Origin: Nocardia altamirensis NBRC 108246
Lineage (GTDB): Bacteria > Actinomycetota > Actinomycetes > Mycobacteriales > Mycobacteriaceae
Length of the DNA: 64,000 nucleotides
Direction: 5' to 3'
NCBI RefSeq assembly: GCF_001612685.1
Contig: NZ_BDAY01000011.1
Span: 62,001-126,000, forward strand
The translations under genes were made by a program, and so were the position numbers. Below are positions 1 to 8,674 of this stretch, one piece after another; position 1 is the stretch's first letter, and each line of letters starts with the position of its first letter. The notes beneath the pieces are model-generated. The model was not told the DNA's origin. It worked only from the letters and a program-made list of their open reading frames with translations, and searched no databases.

Positions 1-479
1 CCATCGCCTCGAGCATCTCGGCGAACTGGGACGACATCGCCAGAGTGGTGCTGCGCGCCAACGACGGGATCGGATTCATCAACGAACTCTGGGGACGGGT
101 GGTCCAGATCGCCGACTCACTGCTGGTGCTGCTGCCCTGGCTCAACCGCCTCGCCAACACCTACGGCCGCCCACTGCTCGGCGCCCTCGACGGCGCGGTA
201 CCCGGACTGCGGCTGCTGGCCGCCAATGTCGGCTCCCTGCAACAGATCATCACGATGATCCCGCCGATCGCGACCGCCTTCGCCAAGACCACCGACCCGG
301 CCACCGGCTGGCCGCGCCTGACCTACGCACCACCCACCCTGACGCTGCCCCAGCCGCAAGCCGACCAGATCTGCGCCGTGCTCGACACAATCACGCCAGG
401 GCAGTGCCGCACCGCAGCCGACGGGCTGTTCGTCACCGAGCTGGCGCCACTGATCCTCGGCACAGTGGGTGCACGATGA
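1..479 (+). CDS. mceD: MCE family protein, MceD position (3' part only)
   Basis: The reading frame is open from base 3 to the TGA at 477-479, so only about 158 C-terminal residues are present. It ends four bases inside the next gene (ATGA overlap), the coupling typical of mce operons. The fragment has the helical, hydrophobic C-terminal segment of Mce substrate-binding proteins and ends with a Cys pair (QICAVL and GQCRTA). The gene after it is the lipoprotein MceE and then MceF, which places this one as MceD. Mce proteins form a periplasmic tunnel that passes lipids or sterols to a YrbE permease. The substrate cannot be inferred here. Confidence 0.85.
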   Translation, partial: IASSISANWDDIARVVLRANDGIGFINELWGRVVQIADSLLVLLPWLNRLANTYGRPLLGALDGAVPGLRLLAANVGSLQQIITMIPPIATAFAKTTDPATGWPRLTYAPPTLTLPQPQADQICAVLDTITPGQCRTAADGLFVTELAPLILGTVGAR

Positions 480-1804
480 ACCGGCAGGCGCGTCGCAGCG
501 CCATCGTGGTGGCCGTGCTCGCGGGCTTGCGCCGCAGCATCGTCGGCGTGGCCGTGCCTGCGGGCTTGCGCCGCAGTGAAATCGGCGTGGCCGTGCCTGA
601 GGGCCTGCGTCGCAGTGTCATCGGCGTGGCCGTGCCTGAGGGCCTGCGTCGCAGTGTCATCGGCGTGGCTGTGCTCGCGGTGTTGCGCCGCAGCATCGCC
701 GACGTGGCCGTGCTCGCGGGCTTGCGCCGCAGCATCGCCGGCGTGACTGTGGTCGCGGGCTTGCGCCGCAGTGTCATCGGCGTGACTGTGGCGGCGGTGC
801 TCGCGGGCTCGGGGTGTGCGTTCGATCCGTCGACCGTGCCGGTGCCGGGTGCGACTGTATCCGGGCCCACTTATCAGGTGCGGATCCAGCTCGCCAACGC
901 CCTCAACCTGCCCGCCCAGGCCAAAGTCGTCGCCAACGGCGCACAGATCGGCAGCCTGCGCTCGGTGCACGTGGTCGATCCCAGCCCGACCGGCAGCGGT
1001 CGCGTCGACGCCGTCGTCGAGATCTCCCGCGCGATCCGGCTACCCACCGCCACCACCGCGCAACTGCGCCAGAACACCCTGCTCGGCGACATCTACATCG
1101 GACTCACCACCGCCGCAACAGGTTCCACCGACACCATCGCCGACGGCGGCACCATCCCGCTCGCCCAGACCCGGCCCGCGCTGCAAGTCGAAGACCTGCT
1201 GGCAGGCATGTCCACCTTTGTCGCGGGCGGCGCGATACAACAGGCCCAGGACATCATCGACCGCGTCAACACCGTGCTGCCCGCGCAACCAGCCGACACC
1301 GCACGGATCTTCGACGTGCTCGGCCGCGACGCAGTCGATCTGGCCGCCGACCTCGGCGCGGTCGACCGGCTGCTCGACGCCGTCGAACAGGATCTGCGGG
1401 TGGCACTGGACAACCCGACCGAGCTCGGCGAGCTGCTCAGCGAACGCGGCGCCGTCGAGATCCCCGCCGACGCCAAATCGCTGGTGCTGACCCTCGGTGT
1501 CGTCGGCGGCCTCGGCATCATCGGCGCCGCGGTGCAATGGCTCGGGCCGCTGCTCGCCGCCGGTGACGCCACCGCCAAAGCGCTGGTGCCACTGCTGTTC
1601 ACCTACCGCCCGCTCGATCTGAGCGCGCCGTCGAACCTCAACCGGGTAGTAGCGCTGTTGCGGGACAAGGTGATTCCCTTCGCCGAACACGGACCCAAAC
1701 TCAACATCACCCGGATCGAGATCGACGGCGCCGCCACCCCGAGCACCGACGAACAGCTCCAGCAGATGCTGAGCGCCTTGCGCATGATCGGAGTCGTGCG
1801 ATGA
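476..1804 (+). CDS. mceE: MCE family lipoprotein MceE with repeat-expanded signal region
   Basis: This is a 442-residue predicted lipoprotein of the Mce lipid importer. The MCE/MlaD domain begins near residue 127 (YQVRIQLANALNL). The start at 476 overlaps the mceD stop and the end overlaps mceF (ATGA). The oddity is the N-terminus: RRSAIV is followed by seven 13-residue units of the type VAVxAGLRRSxIG before a proper lipobox, LAGSGC, with Cys114. MceE signal peptides usually place the lipobox Cys near residues 20-30, so about 90 residues have been added by tandem duplication. The charged LRR of each unit breaks the hydrophobic stretch. Whether the expanded leader is still exported is unknown. 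Confidence 0.9.
   Translation: MNRQARRSAIVVAVLAGLRRSIVGVAVPAGLRRSEIGVAVPEGLRRSVIGVAVPEGLRRSVIGVAVLAVLRRSIADVAVLAGLRRSIAGVTVVAGLRRSVIGVTVAAVLAGSGCAFDPSTVPVPGATVSGPTYQVRIQLANALNLPAQAKVVANGAQIGSLRSVHVVDPSPTGSGRVDAVVEISRAIRLPTATTAQLRQNTLLGDIYIGLTTAATGSTDTIADGGTIPLAQTRPALQVEDLLAGMSTFVAGGAIQQAQDIIDRVNTVLPAQPADTARIFDVLGRDAVDLAADLGAVDRLLDAVEQDLRVALDNPTELGELLSERGAVEIPADAKSLVLTLGVVGGLGIIGAAVQWLGPLLAAGDATAKALVPLLFTYRPLDLSAPSNLNRVVALLRDKVIPFAEHGPKLNITRIEIDGAATPSTDEQLQQMLSALRMIGVVR
509..781 (+). repeat. Seven tandem 39-bp repeats inside the mceE leader
   Basis: Seven consecutive 39-base units read in frame as 13 residues each (VAV-x-x-x-LRRS-x-x-x). Units 3 and 4 are identical and the others differ by a few bases. 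The flanks RRSAIV (before) and VTVAAVLAG (after) look like the two halves of the ancestral hydrophobic signal, so the array probably arose by duplication of the signal sequence itself. Confidence 0.95.
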
Positions 1805-2784
1805 ACCGGGTGCGCAGCAACGCCGGACCGCTGGCCTCCCTCGGCGCCATCGGCGCGATCCTGCTGCTGGGCAGCGCGTATCTGCTGTTCGGGGTGGTCA
1901 AGATCGACTGGTTCGCTCAACGCCTCGACGCGACCATGGTGCTCGCCGACTCCGGCGGGCTGATGCCACGATCGAAGGTGCTGCTCTCGGGCATCCAGAT
2001 CGGCGAAGTGACCTCGGTGACCCACGTCGGGCCCGCAGTGCAGGTGGCGTTCCGGATCACCGGCGACTATCGCGTGCCGGTCGCCAGTTCGGCACGCATC
2101 GAAGCACTCTCGGCCATCGGCGAGCCCTACCTGGAATTCCGGCCCACCGCGGCAGGCGGACCGTATCTGCGCGACGGGCAGCGCATCGATGCCACCACCG
2201 TCTCGCCCCCGGTGTCGATCGCCGAGGTCGCGCGGACCGCCACCCAGCTGCTCGACCAGGTCGACCCGGCCGCGCTCGCGGGCATCGTCACCACCTTCGA
2301 ACAGGCACTGGCAGGCACCGAGGCGATGATGCCGCCGCTGGCGCGCTCCACCGACCTGCTCGCCGCCACCCTGCTCAGCCGCACCCAAGTCATCCGCGAC
2401 ATGCTCATCGCCATGCAGTCGCGCGCCACCGACATGTGGTGGGCCGGACCGGAACTGGCCGAAGCGGCCGGGCCGTGGGCCGAATTCGGGCCACGCGTCG
2501 ACGAAGTGGCCGCCGCCGTCGCCCGGATCGTGCGCGCCGAAAACACCCCGAGCTATCTGACCGAGACCGACCGGGCCATCGGGCTGGTCCCGTTGCTGCA
2601 CCAGATCGCCGCCAAGCTCGCGGTACTCGGCCCGGAACTGCGGGCACTGCTTCCGGTGCTGCAGCCGCTGGTCACCGCGACCACCGGCGCGGCCAACCAG
2701 CTCGACCTCGGTGCCCTGATCAGCCAGGCACTGCACGCCACCAGTCCCGACGGTGCCCTCACCCTGCAGATCACCGTCAAATAG
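1801..2784 (+). CDS. mceF: MCE family protein MceF
   Basis: This is the last substrate-binding component of the Mce importer, 327 residues. A hydrophobic N-terminal anchor (about residues 12-32, ending LLFGVVKIDWF) is followed by the MlaD/MCE domain (about 36-115, VLADSGGLMPRSKVLLSGIQIGEV) and a helical C-terminal part. The ATG overlaps the mceE stop by four bases. It lacks a lipobox, as expected for MceF. It works in the cell envelope with MceA-E and the YrbE permeases, which lie outside the window upstream. Confidence 0.9.
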   Translation: MNRVRSNAGPLASLGAIGAILLLGSAYLLFGVVKIDWFAQRLDATMVLADSGGLMPRSKVLLSGIQIGEVTSVTHVGPAVQVAFRITGDYRVPVASSARIEALSAIGEPYLEFRPTAAGGPYLRDGQRIDATTVSPPVSIAEVARTATQLLDQVDPAALAGIVTTFEQALAGTEAMMPPLARSTDLLAATLLSRTQVIRDMLIAMQSRATDMWWAGPELAEAAGPWAEFGPRVDEVAAAVARIVRAENTPSYLTETDRAIGLVPLLHQIAAKLAVLGPELRALLPVLQPLVTATTGAANQLDLGALISQALHATSPDGALTLQITVK

Positions 2785-2804
2785 CGTCACGGAGCCCTGA
2801 CACC

Positions 2805-3443
2805 ATGTCCGAGATCGAACTCGACACAGACACTGCGCCAACACCTTCCCTGCCGCAACAGCCCGCGCGGGAACCGGTGGCCGGCCCGACACCAGCCAAC
2901 CCGACAACACAGCCACGCGGGCGGTCGGTCCACCTCGAGATCGCGACACTGGTGCGCGGCGCCGTCATCGCAGTGCTCGTGATCGCCGTCGCCGTGCTGT
3001 CGGTCTTCCTCGTGCTCGCCCGCGACGACCTCGCCGACAGCGCCGCCGCGGCCGCCGCCGACCGGCACGCCGAACAGGTCGCCACCGACTACGCGATCGG
3101 CGCCTCGACCATCGACTACGCCGACCTCAACACCTGGGTCGCGAAATTGAAGGCCAACACCAGCCCGGCCCTCAGCGGCAAATTCGACGCGGTCGGCCCG
3201 AAGATGGGCGAGCTGCTCACCCCACTGAAGTGGACCTCGACCGCCACCCCGGTCACCGCGACGGTCAGTGCCCGCAACAACGGCGTCTACACCGTGAACG
3301 TGTTTGTGAACCTGAGTGTTTCGAACGTGCAGAACCCGAAAGCCGCGTTCGTGACCGCCACCTACACCGTCACCGTCGACGCGAACGCAGGCTGGAAGAT
3401 CACCGAGGTCGGCGGGCTCGGCGGGGCGCTACCGGTCAAGTAG
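2805..3443 (+). CDS. Mce-associated membrane protein
   Basis: A 212-residue protein starting 20 bases after mceF, so very likely in the same operon. The first 45 residues are Pro/Thr-rich and cytoplasmic. One transmembrane helix (about 50-72, VRGAVIAVLVIAVAVLSVFLVL) follows, then an extracytoplasmic domain of the SnoaL/NTF2-like fold used by Mas proteins. Mce-associated proteins are thought to stabilise the Mce importer, but their exact role is unsettled. The 3' end overlaps the convergent membrane-protein gene by 8 bases. Confidence 0.85.
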   Translation: MSEIELDTDTAPTPSLPQQPAREPVAGPTPANPTTQPRGRSVHLEIATLVRGAVIAVLVIAVAVLSVFLVLARDDLADSAAAAAADRHAEQVATDYAIGASTIDYADLNTWVAKLKANTSPALSGKFDAVGPKMGELLTPLKWTSTATPVTATVSARNNGVYTVNVFVNLSVSNVQNPKAAFVTATYTVTVDANAGWKITEVGGLGGALPVK

Positions 3444-4074
3444 TGCGCGTCGGTGTCCGCAAGACGGCGATGCTGATCGCGAGTATCCACACGATGACCA
3501 GCCCGCTCGCGCTCGCGGTCGTGCCCCAGCCGTTGGCGGCGTAGAAATTCGCCGGAGCGTTGCCGGCGAAGACCGACGGCACGAACGCCACCTGAATCAC
3601 CGCCAGCCCGAACGCCGTCAACGCCGTCCAGCGCGGCAGCACACCGGCACCGGCGACACCGACGCCGAAAGCCACCAGGAACAACGCCATCAACAGCTTC
3701 GACAGCGCACCGTAGAGCACATAGGTGCCGGTGACCGCGATCGTCGGGTCGATCGGCTCCGGGGCGGCGATCGCGGCGCCGACCTCGAGACTGGTCGAGA
3801 CCGAGCTGACCGTCAGCCACATCAGGCCCGCGGTCGCACTGATCGAACCGATCCACCCGTACTGCGGGCCCGCAGGCTTCAGCAGCTGCGGCAGCCCGAC
3901 CATGAACACCACGAGCAAGGTGTTGCCCGTGAGCCCGACAATGCTGCGGGTGAAGATGTTCCAGTCCGGCGGTGCGCCGCTGTACATGAAATACAACGGC
4001 AGCTCCACCAGCATCAGCAGCGTGGCGACCAGTCCTGCCGTGCCGGTGGTGCGTCGGATGACGGTGCTGTCCAT
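3436..4074 (-). CDS. Six-helix integral membrane protein of unknown function
   Basis: The 212-residue product has about six hydrophobic helices (near residues 10-32, 45-66, 75-98, 115-140, 145-165, 185-206). The arrangement resembles small DUF4386-like membrane proteins, but I do not recognise a functional motif. It is transcribed towards the mce operon and overlaps its end by 8 bases. The start ATG at 4074 is the only one that includes the first helix. Confidence 0.7.
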   Translation of the reverse strand: MDSTVIRRTTGTAGLVATLLMLVELPLYFMYSGAPPDWNIFTRSIVGLTGNTLLVVFMVGLPQLLKPAGPQYGWIGSISATAGLMWLTVSSVSTSLEVGAAIAAPEPIDPTIAVTGTYVLYGALSKLLMALFLVAFGVGVAGAGVLPRWTALTAFGLAVIQVAFVPSVFAGNAPANFYAANGWGTTASASGLVIVWILAISIAVLRTPTRTT

Positions 4075-4143
4075 GGGTTCTCACTTTCGCACGTGGCAGC
4101 GACGCGGTACTGCTTTGCGTACCGGTCTCTACTCGACCTATCT

Positions 4144-5694
4144 CTACTCGCACACCGCGTCGTGCGTCGAGCCGGGATCGTCGAGATAGCCGACCACCAG
4201 GTCATCGACACACGCGTTGACACCGGCGAACACGAACGTGTGCCCGTCACCCTCGCGGATCACCAGCGGACTGTCGAGATAGTTCGCCATCCGTTGGGCA
4301 TTGCGCACCGGGGTGGTCGGATCGTGGCGTGTTCCGACGAACAACACCGGCGCCGACCCCTCGCCGCGATGCGGCTGATAGGCCTTGGCGGTGCCAGGGG
4401 TCGGCCACAGATCGCAAGTGTCGAGCGGGAATTCGGTCGGACGCGCCTCGAAATCGTCGTAGGTCGCGGCGTCGTGCAGCTGTGCCTCACCGGCCTGCCG
4501 CGACGCCCGATCGGTGGTCGGCTCCGCCACATCGGCACACGTGATCGCCGCCAGCGCATTGGCTTTGGTGTCGGGGGCGGACGGGGCCTGGCGCGGCGTC
4601 GGTTCGGTCTGCTCGCTGGCCAGCGCCCGCATCGGTGTCCCGTCGCCGCGGCGCACCGCGGCCAGCGCGTCCAGATACGGCGTCCAGCCCTCCGGCCACA
4701 GCAAGCTGGTGCTCAACGCCTGCAGGACGTCGTTCGGTTCGATCGCCGGAGTCGCCCCCGCAGGCACCGGGTGATCCTTCGTCTGCCGCAAGATGGCGTG
4801 AAAGACGTTCTCCGCCTGGGCCGGATCCTCACCGAGCGGACACTCGGGGCGGCCCTGCGCGCGGTAGCGGTCGACGCAGAACGCGGCCACTCGATTGAAC
4901 GTGTCCTGATAGCCCTTGTTCTGGCCGACCCGCATCTGGGTGTTGTTCTCGGTGACATCGACGACGCCGTCGAGCACCGCGGCCCGATAGCCGCCCGGAT
5001 AACGCTGGACATACATCGCCGCGACCTGCGTGCCGTAGGAGGCCGCCAGAATATTCAGCTGCTGCTCGCCGAGTACCCCACGCAGCACGTCGATGTCGTC
5101 GGTGGCCTCGTCGGAACCGATGTGGCGCAACTCTTTCGCGCCGGTGCCGTGCACACACGACGCGACGAATGCGCGCCGCGCGGTCTCGGTCGCGGTCACC
5201 GAGTCCTGGTCCTCGACCAGGTCACCGCCCGCGGGGTCGCACACGATCGGCGGGGTCGAGTGCCCGACACCGCGCGGATCGTAGGAGACGATGTCGTAGT
5301 GCTTGCGCACCTGCTCGGGAAACGACATATCCAGCATCGGCAGGCCGGGATCGCCGGGCCCGCCACCGATCAGCAACAGCGTGCCGCGCTTGTCCTGCTC
5401 GGCCGGACGGCGAGCCACCGCGAGCGACACCGTGTCCACCGCCTCCGGCGACAGCGTCCCGCTCTGGTGATAGTCCAGTGGGGCGCGGACCAGCGCGCAG
5501 GTTCGCCCGTCGGCGGGGGCATCGGAGAACCAGTGGCGCGCTTGGCCTTCCGTGCACGGCAGCCACGCGACGGGCTGGCTGTAGAACGCGGCCCGCGCGC
5601 CTGCATGATCGGAGCTGTCGGTCGAGCAGCCGGCCAGCAGCCCCGCGGCCGCGAGGACAACCGCGCCGAGGACTGCACATCGCTGGAGCTGCAT
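4144..5694 (-). CDS. Secreted alpha/beta-hydrolase lipoprotein, tripeptidyl-aminopeptidase (TAP) type
   Basis: A 516-residue predicted lipoprotein: signal peptide with lipobox LLAGC (Cys23), then an alpha/beta-hydrolase fold. The nucleophile elbow is AASYGT with Ser219. The oxyanion region is GGGPGDPG, and PRGVGHS marks the strand before it. The C-terminal TAP-like segment contains RHDPTTPV (catalytic Asp) and GDGHTF (catalytic His). Family members such as the Streptomyces tripeptidyl aminopeptidases and mycobacterial secreted hydrolases remove short peptides or cleave esters outside the membrane. Substrate unknown. Length is normal for the family. Confidence 0.88.
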   Translation of the reverse strand: MQLQRCAVLGAVVLAAAGLLAGCSTDSSDHAGARAAFYSQPVAWLPCTEGQARHWFSDAPADGRTCALVRAPLDYHQSGTLSPEAVDTVSLAVARRPAEQDKRGTLLLIGGGPGDPGLPMLDMSFPEQVRKHYDIVSYDPRGVGHSTPPIVCDPAGGDLVEDQDSVTATETARRAFVASCVHGTGAKELRHIGSDEATDDIDVLRGVLGEQQLNILAASYGTQVAAMYVQRYPGGYRAAVLDGVVDVTENNTQMRVGQNKGYQDTFNRVAAFCVDRYRAQGRPECPLGEDPAQAENVFHAILRQTKDHPVPAGATPAIEPNDVLQALSTSLLWPEGWTPYLDALAAVRRGDGTPMRALASEQTEPTPRQAPSAPDTKANALAAITCADVAEPTTDRASRQAGEAQLHDAATYDDFEARPTEFPLDTCDLWPTPGTAKAYQPHRGEGSAPVLFVGTRHDPTTPVRNAQRMANYLDSPLVIREGDGHTFVFAGVNACVDDLVVGYLDDPGSTHDAVCE

Positions 5695-5791
5695 GGGCCG
5701 GTCTCCTCGCTGCTAGCGGACGAGCAGAACAGAACGCGACTCGTGGCAACACAGTAGCAATCTCGGCAGGGTCGTGCCGGGATTGGCCTGG

Positions 5792-6436
5792 TCAGTCGCG
5801 CACGACGAGGCCGAGATGGCGGGCGAAGGCCGCGGCCAGGTCCATCAACTGACCGCTGTCGATGGTGGCCCCGCGCAGTGCGTCCAGACCATCGATGATG
5901 TCGAGCGCTCGCGCGCCACGCAGATCGACCGTGGTGAGGGTGGCCCGAGGCAGGACAAGACCTTCCACCGTCGAGCCGGGGAAACTCACCTTCGTCAACG
6001 TAGCATCACCGAAATCGCAGTCGCGCAGCACACATTCGACGAACGACACATCCCGCAACTTGGTGCCGCGGAAGTTCACCGAATCGAATTTGCAGCCCTC
6101 GAACCGCATCCGGCGCAAGCCCGCACCGCCCAGATCCACCCCCGACATGGCGCCGTCGATCATTTCCCCGTCCTGCCAGCCGGTGTCGGCGAGCTCGGTG
6201 CCGACCCAGCGCACATGCCGCAGCCACACATCGGCGAACGTGGTGTGGCGCATGCTGCCTCGCTGGAACACCGTCGAGGTGAACGCCGACTCGCTGAACC
6301 GGGCGTGCTGCGCGTCGAGCTCGTCGAAGTCCCCGCCGTCGACGTGCACGCAGTCGTAGTCGCCTTCGGACTCGAGCGCACCGTCGAACACCGTCAGATG
6401 GCGGGCGTAAGCCAGGTCTTCGAGCTCGCGGGGCAT
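5792..6436 (-). CDS. Pentapeptide-repeat protein
   Basis: The 214-residue product is built of degenerate A(D/N)LxF-type pentapeptides from about residue 40 to 185 (FSESAF, TTFADVWL, MSGVDLGGAGL, CKFDSVNFRGTKL, CDFGDATL). These would form a right-handed quadrilateral beta-helix. Some family members (MfpA, Qnr) mimic DNA and protect gyrase from quinolones, but most have no known role and the repeat here is too degenerate to assign one. It is a single gene, divergent from the serine hydrolase. Confidence 0.8.
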   Translation of the reverse strand: MPRELEDLAYARHLTVFDGALESEGDYDCVHVDGGDFDELDAQHARFSESAFTSTVFQRGSMRHTTFADVWLRHVRWVGTELADTGWQDGEMIDGAMSGVDLGGAGLRRMRFEGCKFDSVNFRGTKLRDVSFVECVLRDCDFGDATLTKVSFPGSTVEGLVLPRATLTTVDLRGARALDIIDGLDALRGATIDSGQLMDLAAAFARHLGLVVRD

Positions 6437-6617
6437 GCGGGATTCCTCCGATGATCGTGGGGTGACACCAGAGTATGGCGATCGGCACCGACAGGTTCTG
6501 CCCGAAGCGCGCGACCCACCCGCCGCGATGCGCGGCAGGAACGCCCGAGCAGTTCATCACCCACGCGGTCGACACGCACCGTATTCGCAGCCGGAACATT
6601 TCTGCAGTCCGTGCCAC

Positions 6618-6634
6618 GTGACATGCTGTGTCAC
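6618..6634. promoter_or_regulatory. Dyad GTGACA-N5-TGTCAC abutting the serine hydrolase start
   Basis: A perfect 6+6 inverted repeat with a 5-base spacer ends one base before the proposed ATG at 6635. Its form suits a dimeric regulator. The position over the start would block initiation or mark a leaderless transcript. No regulator gene is adjacent. Confidence 0.4.
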
Positions 6635-7801
6635 ATGAAGATCGACGGGACGGTTGCGCCGGGATTCGAGGCGGTACGCGAGGCGTTCGCCGCCAACTTC
6701 ACCGAACACGGCGAGGTCGGCGCCGCAGTGTGCGTGTACCGGGACGGGCGGCCGATAGTTGATCTGTGGGGCGGGCTCGCCGACCCCGAGACCGGCCGGG
6801 CCTGGGAACGCGACACCCTCCAACTCGTCTACTCGGCCACCAAGGGCGTCACCGCCACGCTGGCTCATCTGCTGGTCCAGCGCGGTCTGCTCGACCTCGA
6901 CGCACCCGTCGCGCAGTACTGGCCCGAGTTCGCCGCCGCGGGCAAGGACGAGATCCCGGTGCGCTGGCTGCTCACCCACCAGGCCGGACTCGCCGCCCTC
7001 GACAAACCGGTCCGCCTCGTCGACGCGCTGGCCTGGACACCCATGGTCGAGGCGCTGGCCGCACAGGCACCGAACTGGCCGCCCGGCACCGCCCACGGCT
7101 ATCACGGCCGCACCTTCGGCTGGCTGGTCGGCGAGGTGATCCGCCGGGTCACCGGGCGCACCGTCGGACAAGTCCTGGCCGAAGAGATCGCCGCGCCCTA
7201 CGGTGTCGACTTCTTCATCGGCCTGCCACCGGCGGAGCAGTACCGTGTCAGCCGCCTGGTCTTCGCCCCGCAACCCGACTTCGCCGAGATCCCCGAGGAC
7301 CTGATCCCCGAACGCCTGCGCCCGGTGATCGCGGCTTTGCAGGACCCCGATTCCCTGGCCAACCGCGCCTTCCAGATCACCGATCCAGCCGACCTCGACT
7401 TCAACTCGCCCGACATCCACGCCGCCGAAATCCCGGCAAGCAACGGCATCGGCACCGCCCGCGGCCTGGCCCGCATCTACGCCGCTTTGGTCGGCGACCT
7501 CGACGGGCACCGCCTGCTCACCCCCGAAACCCTCAGCGCCGCAACCAGAGAACAGGTCGCAGGCACCGACCTGGTCATCACCCTCGAAAACCGCTACGCC
7601 ACCGGCTACATGCTCCCCACCCCCGAACTGCCCCTCGGCGGCCCGCACTCCTTCGGCCACCCCGGCCGCGGCGGCTCCCTCGCCTTCGCCGACCCCACCC
7701 GAGGTCTCGCCTTCGCCTACACCCCCAACTACATCATCGAAAACGCCGTGGACCTGCGCGCCCGCAACCTCGTCGACGCGATGGAGAGCGCGCTCGGGTA
7801 G
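6635..7801 (+). CDS. Serine hydrolase of the beta-lactamase / EstB class C family
   Basis: A 388-residue cytoplasmic protein with no signal peptide. The SxxK motif is SATK (Ser67, Lys70). The Tyr motif is in the HGYHGRTFG segment, and HPGRGG near the C-terminus takes the KTG position. This layout is that of EstB-type esterases and EstA/LpqK-like lipid hydrolases rather than true beta-lactamases. The ATG at 6635 is chosen because the next upstream ATGs (6611, 6623) add a non-conserved tail and lie in the dyad. The last codons are repeated 500 bases downstream. Confidence 0.85.
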   Translation: MKIDGTVAPGFEAVREAFAANFTEHGEVGAAVCVYRDGRPIVDLWGGLADPETGRAWERDTLQLVYSATKGVTATLAHLLVQRGLLDLDAPVAQYWPEFAAAGKDEIPVRWLLTHQAGLAALDKPVRLVDALAWTPMVEALAAQAPNWPPGTAHGYHGRTFGWLVGEVIRRVTGRTVGQVLAEEIAAPYGVDFFIGLPPAEQYRVSRLVFAPQPDFAEIPEDLIPERLRPVIAALQDPDSLANRAFQITDPADLDFNSPDIHAAEIPASNGIGTARGLARIYAALVGDLDGHRLLTPETLSAATREQVAGTDLVITLENRYATGYMLPTPELPLGGPHSFGHPGRGGSLAFADPTRGLAFAYTPNYIIENAVDLRARNLVDAMESALG

Positions 7802-7807
7802 CCCGGC
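7772..7807 (+). repeat. 36-bp direct repeat, copy 1 (3' end of serine hydrolase)
   Basis: This copy includes the last codons DAMESALG and the stop of the hydrolase gene. It recurs at 8272-8307 with two mismatches, exactly 500 bases away. Confidence 0.9.
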
Positions 7808-7841
7808 GCATGGATCGTGGCGCCCCGGCCGCGTTCCGGGA

Positions 7842-7935
7842 TCAGTGGGCTCGGCCGAACAGCGCCTGTTCAGCCTCGACCGTCCACTCGACGTCGGTTT
7901 GTTCCGTGAGCGCCTCGAGTTCGGCGCGCAGACGT
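7842..7935 (-). pseudogene. Relic of a ribbon-helix-helix antitoxin C-terminus
   Basis: Read on the minus strand this segment gives RLRAELEALTEQTDVEWTVE and ends EQALFGRAH. It closely parallels the C-terminus of the intact antitoxin at 8664-8876 (QLLEDELKSLPEAPDAEWAAD...EQVLFGRAG). The DNA-binding N-terminus is missing and no toxin follows. The frame continues upstream only into palindromic repeat sequence, so this is a decayed copy of an antitoxin related to, but not recently duplicated from, its neighbour. Confidence 0.65.
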
Positions 7936-8036
7936 GACCGGCGGCAGCGGCTCGCACACCTGTGACCCGACCTCACCGCGCTTCGCGCTACCGCATCACC
8001 CACGGCCAGACCCGCGCTGATGTTGGTCGGCTGATC

Positions 8037-8089
8037 ACTGGGAAATGGTGGCGGCATCGCCCGAGAGGCCTCCGCCCTGAGTTCCCACT
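8037..8089 (+). repeat. Palindromic element, degenerate copy
   Basis: Arms at 8037-8054 and 8072-8089 are partly complementary around a 17-base loop (CATCGCCCGAGAGGCCT). The loop matches those of the elements at 15146, 20788 and 24981. Confidence 0.75.
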
Positions 8090-8147
8090 CTGTGTGAACC
8101 ACCCCTTCTGATCCCACATATCGGGAGCGCACGGCGGTTTCGTGCCG

Positions 8148-8200
8148 AGGGGGCAATGGTGGTGGGGGCTTCTCGGGCGATGCCGCCACCAGTGCCCCCT
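8148..8200 (-). repeat. Palindromic element, stem variant
   Basis: 18-base arms at 8148-8165 and 8183-8200 pair with one mismatch and one G-T wobble. The 17-base loop, read on the minus strand, is CATCGCCCGAGAAGCCC. The stem starts AGGGGGCACTGG instead of AGTGGGAACTGG. Confidence 0.8.
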
Positions 8201-8271
8201 GATCGGCTGACCGACTCTTGCCGAGGAATGGGGTACTTCGGTCACCGAACGATCGTCCCGCAGGTAGACAG

Positions 8272-8307
8272 GTCGACGCGATGGAGAGCGCACTCGGGTA
8301 GCTCGGC
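8272..8307 (+). repeat. 36-bp direct repeat, copy 2
   Basis: A copy of the serine hydrolase 3' end (codons DAMESALG plus stop) with two mismatches, the one inside the coding part being synonymous. Between the copies lie the antitoxin relic and two palindromic elements. Confidence 0.9.
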
Positions 8308-8350
8308 GACGGACTGTGACGAACCTCGGTCGAGGGTTGTCCCGGTTGCG

Positions 8351-8674
8351 TCAGAGGTCGAATCGGGCGCGGAGCCCGACCTTGACCTGGTCGAGGACAT
8401 CGACCGGTACGTCGCCGACGTATTCGGTGAAGGTGTCTTTGGCGACAACGACAATGTCATACAGTGCGATGACCTCGCTGCTTTCGTCCAGTGCGACAGT
8501 GAGCAACTGATGACGGGACGGCACTTCCCTGGCTTCCCGGATGGGCGCGGCAACCACTGAAGAACGCTGCCGAACGACCACGTCGGAATCAACGATCACC
8601 ACAGTGGTTCTGCGGCCGGAGATTCGACTGGTGAGATTCCAGATCTGGCCTTGGTGAGTGGGTTCAGCCGGCAC
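8351..8674 (-). CDS. MazF/PemK-like toxin
   Basis: A 107-residue protein from a GTG at 8674 that overlaps the antitoxin stop by 11 bases, the classic coupled type II toxin-antitoxin arrangement. It opens HQGQIWNL, then TTVVIVDSD and VVAAPI, the beta-barrel pattern of the CcdB/MazF/PemK fold. MazF-like members cleave RNA; CcdB-like members poison gyrase. Sequence alone does not separate the two, though the GQIW start favours MazF. It lies downstream of its antitoxin in the same operon. Confidence 0.7.
   Translation of the reverse strand: MPAEPTHQGQIWNLTSRISGRRTTVVIVDSDVVVRQRSSVVAAPIREAREVPSRHQLLTVALDESSEVIALYDIVVVAKDTFTEYVGDVPVDVLDQVKVGLRARFDL

Noticed and set aside
433..870. Minus-strand frame across the mceE repeats
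   Set aside because: Repeats are open in several frames because the unit length is a multiple of three. Only the plus frame joins a lipobox and MCE domain.
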